Made by a program: the position numbers and the translations under genes. From WHSO01 sp050485485 (GTDB taxonomy: Bacteria > Pseudomonadota > Alphaproteobacteria > SMXQ01), in NCBI GenBank assembly GCA_050485485.1, contig JBJHBM010000072.1, positions 1-7,005 of the forward strand: 7,005 nt of DNA, written 5' to 3'. The notes under the pieces are model-generated. The model made no database searches. It saw only the letters and a program-made list of their open reading frames with translations, and was not told the origin of the DNA. Shown here piece after piece: positions 1-7,005 of the stretch; position 1 is the stretch's first letter; each line of letters starts with the position of its first letter.

Positions 1-1077
1 GCCTGGGACGGCCGCCGCGCGGCCGCCGCGCCCGATCTGCGCAAGGCGTTCGATGCGGCACTCTCGGGCGATCTGCCGGAGGGCTTCGACGCTGCGCTCG
101 AGGGCTATCTCGGGAAGATCGCCGCCGAGGCGCCGGCCTGGGCCACCCGCAAGGCCTCCCAGGAGGCGCTCGAGGCGCTGACCCCGGCGGTGCCGGAGAT
201 GGTGGGCGGCTCGGCCGACCTGACCGGCTCCAACAACACCCGCTCGAAGGTCCAGGGCGTGATGACGCGCGCCGACTACGGCGGGCGCTACATCCACTAC
301 GGCGTGCGCGAGCACGGCATGGCGGCGGCCATGAACGGCATGGCTCTGCACGGCGGCGTGATCCCTTACGGCGGCACCTTCCTGGTGTTCACCGACTACT
401 GCCGGCCGGCGATCCGGCTGTCGGCGCTGATGGGGCTGCGCGTGATCTACGTCATGACCCACGATTCGATCGGGCTCGGCGAGGACGGCCCGACCCATCA
501 GCCGGTCGAGCACCTGATGAGCCTACGCGCGATACCGAACCTTCTCGTGTTCCGTCCCGCCGACGCGGTCGAGACCGCCGAGTGCTGGGCGCTCGCGCTC
601 GCGCAGAAGACCCGGCCGTCGGTGATCGCGGCGACGCGCCAGAACCTGCCGGCGCTGCGCACCGGAAGCTGGGACGGCAACCGTTCGGCCCAGGGCGCCT
701 ACGTGCTGGCCGAGGCCGAGGGCGGCGCGCGCCGGGTCACGCTGCTCGCCACCGGCTCCGAGGTGACGGTCGCGATGGCGGCGCGCGCGCTGCTGGCCGC
801 GGAGGGCATCCCCGCCGCCGTGGTCTCGATGCCGTCGTTCGAGCTGTTCGATGCCCAGGAGCCGGCGCTGCGCGCGCGCGTGCTGGGAGACGGCGTGCGG
901 GTCGCGATCGAGGCGGGCGCCGTGTTCGGCTGGGAGCGCTACCTCGGCGCGCGCGGCGCCGCGATCGGCATGACCGGCTTCGGCGCGTCCGCGCCCTTCG
1001 AGGATCTTTACCGGCATTTCGGCATCACCGCCGAGGCCGCCGCCGCCAAGGCCAAGGACCTGCTCGCGGCGGAATAA
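1..1077 (+). CDS. tkt: Transketolase, C-terminal part (5' end outside the window)
   Basis: Transketolase moves two-carbon ketol units between sugar phosphates (for example xylulose-5-P to ribose-5-P or erythrose-4-P) using thiamine diphosphate, in the cytosol. The frame is open from base 1 and ends at TAA 1075-1077, giving 358 residues, about the C-terminal half of a family protein of some 660-670 residues. Numbering from the window edge, I see GGSADLTGSNNT (69-80), the start of the pyrimidine-binding domain; YIHYGVREHGM (97-107), whose Glu104 matches the glutamate that activates the cofactor (Glu411 in E. coli TktA); and DSIGLGEDGPTHQPVEH (155-171), a family signature. The C-terminal domain carries ATGSEV and a closing GMTGFGASAP segment as in TktA. 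Internal ATGs such as the one at 199 lie inside conserved sequence and are not starts. It is followed after 45 nt by gap on the same strand, as is common in alphaproteobacteria. The family call is secure; a Calvin-cycle paralogue cannot be excluded from this half. Confidence 0.97.
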   Translation, partial: AWDGRRAAAAPDLRKAFDAALSGDLPEGFDAALEGYLGKIAAEAPAWATRKASQEALEALTPAVPEMVGGSADLTGSNNTRSKVQGVMTRADYGGRYIHYGVREHGMAAAMNGMALHGGVIPYGGTFLVFTDYCRPAIRLSALMGLRVIYVMTHDSIGLGEDGPTHQPVEHLMSLRAIPNLLVFRPADAVETAECWALALAQKTRPSVIAATRQNLPALRTGSWDGNRSAQGAYVLAEAEGGARRVTLLATGSEVTVAMAARALLAAEGIPAAVVSMPSFELFDAQEPALRARVLGDGVRVAIEAGAVFGWERYLGARGAAIGMTGFGASAPFEDLYRHFGITAEAAAAKAKDLLAAE

Positions 1078-1122
1078 GCGGCGGGTATCGGGCGTCTAGC
1101 AGGATACGGGAGAAAGCACACC

Positions 1123-2130
1123 ATGAGCACACGTGTCGCCATCAACGGATTCGGGCGCATCGGCCGCCTCGTGCTGCGCGCCATCGTCGAGCAGAAGCGC
1201 AACGACGTCGAGGTCGTGGCGGTCAACGATCTCGGCTCGGTCGAGATGAACGCCCACCTGCTGCAGTGGGATTCGGTCCACGGGCCGTTCCCGGGCAAGG
1301 TCAAGGCCACCAAGACCGGCATGGACTTCGGGCGTGGCAACGTGCCGGTCTATGCCGAGCGCGACCCGGCGGAGCTGCCGTGGAAGAAGCTCGGCGTGGA
1401 CGTGGCGCTCGAGTGCACCGGCATCTTCACCGACCGCGACAAGGCGGCCAAGCACCTGGAGGCGGGCGCCAGGCGGGTTCTGATCTCGGCTCCGGCCAGC
1501 GGCGAGGACATCACCGTGGTGCGCGGCGTCAACCATGCCAAGCTCCGGAAGTCGCACCGCATCGTCTCCAACGCCTCCTGCACCACCAACTGCCTCGCGC
1601 CGGTGGCCTTCGCGCTGCACAAGTCGGTCGGCATCGACCGTGGCTTCATGACCACGGTGCATTCCTACACCGGCGACCAGCGCATCCACGACACGCTGCA
1701 CAAGGACCCGCGCCGGGCGCGCGCGGCGGCGCACAACATGATCCCGACCTCCACCGGCGCGGCCAAGGCGGTCGGCCTCGTGCTGCCGGAGCTCAAGGGC
1801 AGGCTCGACGGCACCGCGGTGCGCGTGCCGACCATCAACGTCTCGATGGTGGACCTCACCTTCGTCGCGAGGAAGAAGACCTCGGTGGAGGAGGTCAACG
1901 CCGCCGTGAAGAAGGCGGCGTCCGGCCCGCTCAAGGGCGTGCTCGACTACATCGACGCGCCGCTGGTGTCGGGGGACTTCAACCACAACCCGGCGAGCTC
2001 GATCTTCGATTCCCTCGAGACCCAGGTGATCGGCGGCGACTTCGTGCGCGTGCTGTCCTGGTACGACAACGAGTGGGGCTTCTCCAACCGCATGGTGGAC
2101 GTCGCCGCCATGCTCGGCGAGCTCGGCTGA
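1123..2130 (+). CDS. gap: Type I glyceraldehyde-3-phosphate dehydrogenase
   Basis: This enzyme oxidises and phosphorylates glyceraldehyde-3-phosphate to 1,3-bisphosphoglycerate with NAD(P), reversibly, as a cytosolic tetramer. At 335 residues it has the usual length. The N-terminal Rossmann fold begins VAINGFGRIGR (5-15). Asp36 in VVAVNDLGS is the residue that normally binds the adenosine ribose of NAD and disfavours NADP. The catalytic motif SNASCTTNCLAP contains Cys153, and His180 in TTVHSYTGDQ is its partner. RRARAAAHNMIPTSTGAAKA and the near C-terminal WYDNEWGFSNRM are also present. The pair that is Leu-Pro in Bacillus NAD enzymes reads Thr-Leu here (DTLHKD), as I recall for many alphaproteobacterial enzymes, so NAD use is likely but unproven. 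ATG 1123 is preceded by GGGAGAAA (1108-1115), a good ribosome binding site, and it starts exactly at the fold. The gene lies between tkt and pgk, and pgk consumes its product. Confidence 0.98.
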   Translation: MSTRVAINGFGRIGRLVLRAIVEQKRNDVEVVAVNDLGSVEMNAHLLQWDSVHGPFPGKVKATKTGMDFGRGNVPVYAERDPAELPWKKLGVDVALECTGIFTDRDKAAKHLEAGARRVLISAPASGEDITVVRGVNHAKLRKSHRIVSNASCTTNCLAPVAFALHKSVGIDRGFMTTVHSYTGDQRIHDTLHKDPRRARAAAHNMIPTSTGAAKAVGLVLPELKGRLDGTAVRVPTINVSMVDLTFVARKKTSVEEVNAAVKKAASGPLKGVLDYIDAPLVSGDFNHNPASSIFDSLETQVIGGDFVRVLSWYDNEWGFSNRMVDVAAMLGELG

Positions 2131-2139
2131 CGCCGGCCC

Positions 2140-2145
2140 GGGGGG
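2140..2145 (+). promoter_or_regulatory. Probable ribosome binding site for the GTG start of pgk
   Basis: A run of six G (2140-2145) lies five bases before GTG 2151, in the short gap after the gap stop codon. It is a poor match to AGGAGG and rather close, but it is the only purine-rich stretch there. It supports GTG 2151 over the internal ATG 2190, which lies within coding-like sequence. Translational coupling to gap, 20 nt away, may compensate for the weak site. Confidence 0.4.
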
Positions 2146-2150
2146 CGCGC

Positions 2151-3365
2151 GTGGCCGCGGGCAGGACCGCCTTCAACACCCTCGACCGCATGGACGTGGC
2201 GGGCCGCCGCGTCCTCGTGCGGGTCGATCTCAACGTGCCGGTCAGGGACGGGCGCGTCACCGACGCGACCCGCATCGCGCGCGTGGCGCCCACCATCCGC
2301 GAGCTCGCGGGCAAGGGCGCCCGCGTGGTGGTATTGTCGCACTTCGACCGGCCGGGCGGCAAGGTGGTGAAGGAGATGTCGCTAGCCCCGCTCGCGGACG
2401 CGCTCGCGGACGCGCTCGGCCGCCCGGTCGCCTTCGCCGCCGACTGCGTCGGCGCGCCGGCGGCGGCGGTGGTGGGGGCCCTGCGCGACGGCGAGGTGGC
2501 GCTGCTCGAGAACCTGCGCTTCCATCCGGGCGAGGAGGCCAACGACCCCGAGTTCGCCCGCGAGCTCGCCGAGCTGGGCGAGCTCTACGTCGGCGACGCG
2601 TTCTCGGCGGCGCACCGCGCCCATGCCTCGATCGAAGCGATCACGCACCTGCTGCCGTCCTGCGCCGGGCGCCTGATGCAGGCGGAGTTGGAGGCGCTCT
2701 CGGGCGCGCTCGAGGACCCGAAGCGCCCGGTCGCGGCCATCGTCGGCGGCGCCAAGGTCTCGACCAAGCTTGCGCTGCTCGGCAATCTGTCGGCGCGGGT
2801 GGACAAGCTGGTGATCGGCGGCGGCATGGCTAATACCTTCCTGTTCGCGCAAGGGGTGGAGGTCGGCGCCTCGCTGTGCGAGCGCGACATGGCCGAGACC
2901 GCGCGCGGCATCCTCGACGCGGCGGCGCGCAACGGCTGCGAGGTGCTGCTGCCGGTGGACGCCGTGGTGGCGCCCGCGCTCGACGCCGGCGACAGGGCGG
3001 CGACCGTCTCCATGGACGCGGTGCCGGTTGATGGCATGATCCTCGACGTCGGCACCGAGACGGTCCACGACCTCCTCAAGCATCTCGGCCAGTGCCGCAC
3101 GCTGGTATGGAACGGCCCGCTCGGCGCGTTCGAGTTCCCGCCCTTCGACGCGGGTACCGGCGCGGTGGCGCGCGCCGCCGCCGACATGACGCGGGCGGGC
3201 CAGCTGATGTCGGTGGCGGGCGGCGGCGACACCGTGGCGGCGCTGGCGCAGGCCGGCGTCATCGACGCCTTCAGTTACGTCTCCACCGCCGGCGGCGCCT
3301 TCCTCGAATGGCTCGAGGGCAAGGAGCTGCCGGGCGTCGCGGCGTTGAGCCGCGCGGCGGGGTAG
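2151..3365 (+). CDS. pgk: Phosphoglycerate kinase
   Basis: Pgk transfers phosphate between 1,3-bisphosphoglycerate and ADP, giving 3-phosphoglycerate and ATP, reversibly, as a cytosolic monomer. The protein has 404 residues (family usually 390-400). N-domain substrate motifs: VRVDLNVP (23-30, Asp26 and Asn28), LSHFDRP (62-68), ENLRFHPGEEAND (120-132, Arg123) and DAFSAAHRAHAS (149-160, His155 and Arg156). C-domain nucleotide motifs: GGAKVSTKL (199-207, Lys202), GGGMANTF (223-230), WNGPLGAFE (320-328) and the phosphate loop GGGDT (357-361). The GTG start gives MAAGRTAFNTLDRMDVAGRRVL, matching the usual N-terminus in which a short TxRTLD-like segment precedes the first strand; ATG 2190 would remove it. 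VGDAF has Gly149 where Asn or Met is commoner. The C-terminus AALSRAAG plus its TAG stop forms the first unit of a tandem repeat. It is the last gene of the plus-strand cluster; the next gene converges on it. Confidence 0.97.
   Translation: MAAGRTAFNTLDRMDVAGRRVLVRVDLNVPVRDGRVTDATRIARVAPTIRELAGKGARVVVLSHFDRPGGKVVKEMSLAPLADALADALGRPVAFAADCVGAPAAAVVGALRDGEVALLENLRFHPGEEANDPEFARELAELGELYVGDAFSAAHRAHASIEAITHLLPSCAGRLMQAELEALSGALEDPKRPVAAIVGGAKVSTKLALLGNLSARVDKLVIGGGMANTFLFAQGVEVGASLCERDMAETARGILDAAARNGCEVLLPVDAVVAPALDAGDRAATVSMDAVPVDGMILDVGTETVHDLLKHLGQCRTLVWNGPLGAFEFPPFDAGTGAVARAAADMTRAGQLMSVAGGGDTVAALAQAGVIDAFSYVSTAGGAFLEWLEGKELPGVAALSRAAG
2390..2413 (+). repeat. 12-bp perfect tandem duplication inside pgk
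   Basis: Two adjacent identical copies of gctcgcggacgc, with a third partial copy after 2413, encode the LADALADAL stretch of an N-domain helix (residues 81-89). The unit is a multiple of three, so the frame is kept, and helices rich in Ala-Leu-Asp are normal here in phosphoglycerate kinases. It is probably a simple in-frame slip or convergent codon use, not a functional element. Confidence 0.5.
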
Positions 3366-3419
3366 GCGGCGTTGAGCCGCGCGGCGGGGTAGGCGGCGTT
3401 GAGCCGCGCGGCAGGGTAG
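3339..3419. repeat. Three tandem 27-bp units covering the pgk stop codon
   Basis: Three head-to-tail 27-bp units lie at 3339-3365, 3366-3392 and 3393-3419. The first two are identical; the third differs by one base (G to A at 3413). In the pgk frame each unit reads AALSRAAG followed by TAG, so unit 1 is the real end of pgk and units 2 and 3 repeat it after the stop. Each unit holds gcggc-gttga-gccgc, which can fold as a 5-bp GC-only hairpin with a 5-nt loop, and the self-complementary decamer gccgcgcggc, through which neighbouring units could also pair. The array fills most of the 73-bp gap between the convergent pgk and kinase genes. No T-tract follows on either strand, so it is not a standard intrinsic terminator. 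Confidence 0.93.
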
Positions 3420-3438
3420 GCGGAGCGGAAGCCCGGTT

Positions 3439-5376
<1,938 letters not shown>

Positions 5377-5389
5377 GGCGGCCGCCTGG

Positions 5390-6580
5390 CTAGCGTTCCT
5401 GCGGCCCGGTGCGCCGGTCGGCACCGGAACGGCGCTCGTTGGCGGGCGCCGCGTCGCCGTCGCGCTCCTTGAGGAGCCGGACCGCGTTGAGGAAGTCGGA
5501 ATCGCGCTGCCAGCGCCCGATCATGGCGCGCGCCGATTCGGGCCGCACCCGGTCGTAGAGCGCGAGCACGCGCGTCAGCTCGCGCGGGTTCATCACGCCC
5601 GCGCCGGCGCGCGCCTTGCGCGTCAGCATGAAGATGGTGGCGAAGTCGCTCTTGGGGATGTCGATGCCCTTGCAGGCCACCGCCAGCGCCTCGCCGCCCG
5701 GCTCGAACAGCAGCCGGCGCAGGAGGCGCAGGCGCAGGCCGCTGCGCCTGGAGAACATCGCCTCGAACAGCGGCACCTCGCCCTGGCGCAGCACGCGCAC
5801 CATCAGCTCCGAGGTGATCTTGCCTTCGCTCGCGAGCTGCTCGGCGAGCTCGGCCGGCTTGGAGCTGGCGCCGGGCGCGTCGGCCGACATCAGCCCCTTC
5901 ACCGCGGTCTCGATGGTGGCGTCGAGTTCGGTCGGGTCGATCTCGAAATGGGCGACGATGTGCTCGCGCAGCGCCGCCGACACCCACCAGTAAAGCCGCT
6001 TGGCGAGCTCGGGCTCGAGCTCGGGGCGGCGCACCAGCGGGTTCTGGTAGGTGTCCATCCGCTTGGCCTGCTCGACCAGGTATTCCATCGTGGTCCTGGA
6101 GATGCGGGCGCTGGGGTTCTCCAGCATCGTCTTGATGACGTCGTGGTTGCCGGTCTCGACCAGCGCCTCGGTCACGCTCTCGCTCAGGTGGCGGCGCATG
6201 GCGATGGCGAGCTGGTGCTGCAGCGTGCGGTGCTGGATGATCTCCACCAGGTCGGCGTCGTGCAGGATGTCGCTCCGGATCAGGATCGGGTGGGCCACCT
6301 CGATCTCGTCGTTGGCGAGCGTCATCACGAGGTCGTGGGGCGCGTCGGGCAGAGCGGCGAGCCGGCCGGACAGCTCGCGCCGCACCGACATCTCCATGTC
6401 GTGGATGATCTGGCGCAGGATGTCCGACATCAGCGCGCGCTCGCGGTCGGACAGCACTTCGTTGCGGTCGAAGAACAGGTCGCTCACCGCCGCCATCAGC
6501 GCGTGCCGTCCCTCGACGGTCTTGTCGCGCGCCATCTCCAGCAGCAGCTCGAAGTCGTCCTGTTCAGGCGTATCGGTCAT
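5390..6580 (-). CDS. DUF2336 domain protein, function unknown
   Basis: A 396-residue soluble protein resembling DUF2336, a family of uncharacterised proteins I associate mainly with alphaproteobacteria. The family-like core spans about 25-220: SDLFFDRNEVLSDRERALM (33-51), RRELSGRLAALPDAPHDLV (67-85), then helical repeats of HEAT-like rhythm through HPILIRSDILHDADLVEII (97-115) and RRHLSESVTEALVETGNHDV (129-148), each followed by an Asn/Ile-rich turn. The C-terminal half is also predicted-looking helix, and the tail (381-396) is charged and probably disordered, with ERRSGADRR. There is no signal peptide, membrane segment or catalytic motif that I recognise; a scaffold or protein-binding role would fit the helical repeats but is inference. 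ATG 6580 gives the family-like N-terminus MTDTPEQDDFELLLEMA; GTG 6634 would add 18 basic residues without support. The Shine-Dalgarno site is weak (GAG only). It is the first gene of a likely two-gene unit with the kinase, below the 6581-6871 regulatory region. Confidence 0.9.
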   Translation of the reverse strand: MTDTPEQDDFELLLEMARDKTVEGRHALMAAVSDLFFDRNEVLSDRERALMSDILRQIIHDMEMSVRRELSGRLAALPDAPHDLVMTLANDEIEVAHPILIRSDILHDADLVEIIQHRTLQHQLAIAMRRHLSESVTEALVETGNHDVIKTMLENPSARISRTTMEYLVEQAKRMDTYQNPLVRRPELEPELAKRLYWWVSAALREHIVAHFEIDPTELDATIETAVKGLMSADAPGASSKPAELAEQLASEGKITSELMVRVLRQGEVPLFEAMFSRRSGLRLRLLRRLLFEPGGEALAVACKGIDIPKSDFATIFMLTRKARAGAGVMNPRELTRVLALYDRVRPESARAMIGRWQRDSDFLNAVRLLKERDGDAAPANERRSGADRRTGPQER

Positions 6581-6675
6581 GGACGTGAATGCTCGGCGTC
6601 TCGTGCCCGGGCGGGCGGGGAACCGAGCATGCACCCCCGTACGGACGGACGCACTCGGCCATTGGCACTAGATTG

Positions 6676-6687
6676 ATGAAGCTTCAT
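6676..6687. promoter_or_regulatory. 12-bp perfect palindrome, possible operator
   Basis: atgaagcttcat is a perfect 12-bp inverted repeat without spacer in the AT-rich patch, ending on the first T of the TTAA that opens the degenerate CtrA-type box. Its place, about 96-107 bp before the DUF2336 start, suits an operator for a dimeric regulator. No particular regulator is recognised, and palindromes of this length can occur by chance. Confidence 0.35.
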
Positions 6688-6701
6688 TAACCAACGGTAA
6701 A
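6687..6701. promoter_or_regulatory. Degenerate CtrA-type site
   Basis: TTAA (6687-6690), seven bases, then TAAA (6698-6701). The spacing is exact and seven of the eight half-site bases match TTAA-N7-TTAA; on the minus strand it reads TTTA-N7-TTAA. It overlaps the 12-bp palindrome by one base and lies about 107-121 bp upstream of the DUF2336 start. It could be a weaker second site beside the full one at 6754, but one mismatch in an AT-rich patch is modest evidence. Confidence 0.35.
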
Positions 6702-6753
6702 TGCCGGAAATCCGCGGCGCACGGGTGCATAGGGGGTAGCTCGGCCGGGCGCC

Positions 6754-6770
6754 GTTAAGGCGGCTTTAAC
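6754..6770. promoter_or_regulatory. CtrA-type binding box, GTTAA-N7-TTAAC
   Basis: TTAA at 6755-6758, a seven-base spacer, and TTAAC at 6766-6770 match the full alphaproteobacterial CtrA consensus TTAA-N7-TTAAC. The preceding G (6754) makes the outer arms symmetric, so the minus strand also reads TTAA-N7-TTAAC. It lies about 100 bp before the plus-strand gene at 6872 and about 175 bp before the DUF2336 start, so it could control either or both. In a window this rich in G+C, TTAA is very rare. That it is actually bound by CtrA is inference. Confidence 0.6.
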
Positions 6771-6871
6771 CGGCCCCGGGCCAGCATGGCTTCCCGCGCT
6801 CCAGGACGGGGCGCCCGTTCCGGTCCCGGGCCCAGGCAGGCGTCCCGGCCGCGCAGGCGGGCTCCTCATCC

Positions 6872-7005
6872 ATGCAGATTCCCCCGACCGTCGCCCTGCT
6901 GAACGCGCTGTCCGCGTCCGTCCAGCCCGCGCGCCCCGCGCCCGCGGGCGCGCTCGCCGCCGCGCACAAGGCGCTCGCCGCGCGCGGGGTGGCGCCCGCG
7001 TCGCC
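6872..7005 (+). CDS. Unknown protein, N-terminal fragment (3' end outside the window)
   Basis: An open frame starts at ATG 6872 and runs off the window after 44 full codons, beginning MQIPPTVALLNALSASVQ and continuing Ala/Pro-rich. I do not recognise the family. Support for coding: 43 of 44 codons end in G or C while the first and second positions are mixed, and the frame sits just after a regulatory region containing a CtrA-type box. AGGCGG (6855-6860) is a weak ribosome binding site 11 nt before the ATG. There is no clear signal peptide. CtrA targets are often motility or cell-cycle genes, but nothing in these 44 residues shows such a role. A shorter minus-strand open frame covers the same bases and looks like a shadow. 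Confidence 0.5.
   Translation, partial: MQIPPTVALLNALSASVQPARPAPAGALAAAHKALAARGVAPAS

Larger units (their letters stand above)
6581..6871. promoter_or_regulatory. Divergent intergenic region with AT-rich promoter patch
   Basis: This 291-bp stretch separates the minus-strand DUF2336 gene from the plus-strand gene starting at 6872. Most of it is as GC-rich as the rest, but 6660-6713 is clearly AT-richer, as expected for a promoter. It contains a 12-bp palindrome, a degenerate CtrA-type box and, at 6754-6770, an exact one. On the plus strand TTGATG (6674-6679) and GTAAAT (6697-6702) are spaced 17 bases apart, a weak sigma-70-like pair. I cannot name a minus-strand -35/-10 pair with confidence. 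No small RNA or riboswitch fold was evident. Confidence 0.6.

Noticed and set aside
10..31. An 11-bp perfect tandem duplication (ggccgccgcgc) within tkt
   Set aside because: It is simple GC-rich sequence inside a continuous frame (GRRAAAA) with no sign of a frameshift; it is likely a compositional coincidence.
1096..3262. Minus-strand open frames of up to 296 codons opposite gap and pgk
   Set aside because: Compositionally biased shadows of conserved glycolytic genes, with no recognisable motif or ribosome binding context.
582..3365. A 927-codon open frame spanning tkt, gap and pgk, which could look like a giant fusion protein
   Set aside because: Only the part from 2151 is pgk. The upstream part is Arg/Gly/Ala-rich out-of-frame translation of the well-supported tkt and gap genes; stops are rare by chance at this G+C.
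3366..3438. A bidirectional intrinsic terminator between pgk and the kinase gene
   Set aside because: Hairpins can form within the 27-bp units, but neither strand has a T-tract after them, so it cannot be called a terminator on sequence alone.
6662..6676. A sigma-54-like promoter, TTGGCAC followed by TTGA
   Set aside because: The -24 half looks good, but the spacing to the -12 half is one base short and the invariant GC dinucleotide is GA, so it should not function as a sigma-54 site.
6687..6969. Minus-strand open frames of 60 and 67 codons at the right end
   Set aside because: They overlap the promoter region and the better-supported plus-strand frame at 6872, and show no motif or convincing start context.

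Overview
This is a GC-rich window, roughly 70% G+C or more by eye, with G or C at nearly every third codon position. It most likely comes from an alphaproteobacterium, probably a Rhodospirillales-like lineage. Three things point there: the gene order tkt-gap-pgk, a DUF2336 protein next to a soluble multi-PAS kinase whose phospho-acceptor domain resembles PleC/DivJ/PdhS, and an exact CtrA-type motif (TTAA-N7-TTAAC) in the only AT-rich patch. The assignment is inferred from family resemblance; no marker gene is present.

Left half (1-3365, plus strand): a central carbon cluster. The window opens inside transketolase (its C-terminal 358 residues). Glyceraldehyde-3-phosphate dehydrogenase follows after 45 nt and phosphoglycerate kinase after a further 20 nt, probably as one transcript. 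Together they link the non-oxidative pentose phosphate (or Calvin) sugar rearrangements to the triose-phosphate / 3-phosphoglycerate section of glycolysis and gluconeogenesis. The 3' end of pgk, stop codon included, is the first of three tandem 27-bp units that run into the gap before the next, convergent gene.

Right half (3439-6580, minus strand): a two-gene signalling unit. The promoter-proximal gene encodes a DUF2336 protein. Thirteen bases after its stop comes a soluble histidine kinase with three PAS-type domains and complete catalytic boxes. No response regulator lies in the window, so its partner is elsewhere.

The right end (6581-6871) is a 291-bp intergenic region between divergent genes. 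It holds a symmetric CtrA-type box, a degenerate second box and a 12-bp palindrome. A gene of unknown function starts at 6872 on the plus strand and runs off the window. All three TTAA tetramers I noticed in the window lie in this region. The most interesting reading is a CtrA-controlled divergent promoter driving a kinase that may itself feed into the DivK-CtrA pathway. This is inference. I see no mobile element, CRISPR array, RNA gene or clearly new enzymatic system.
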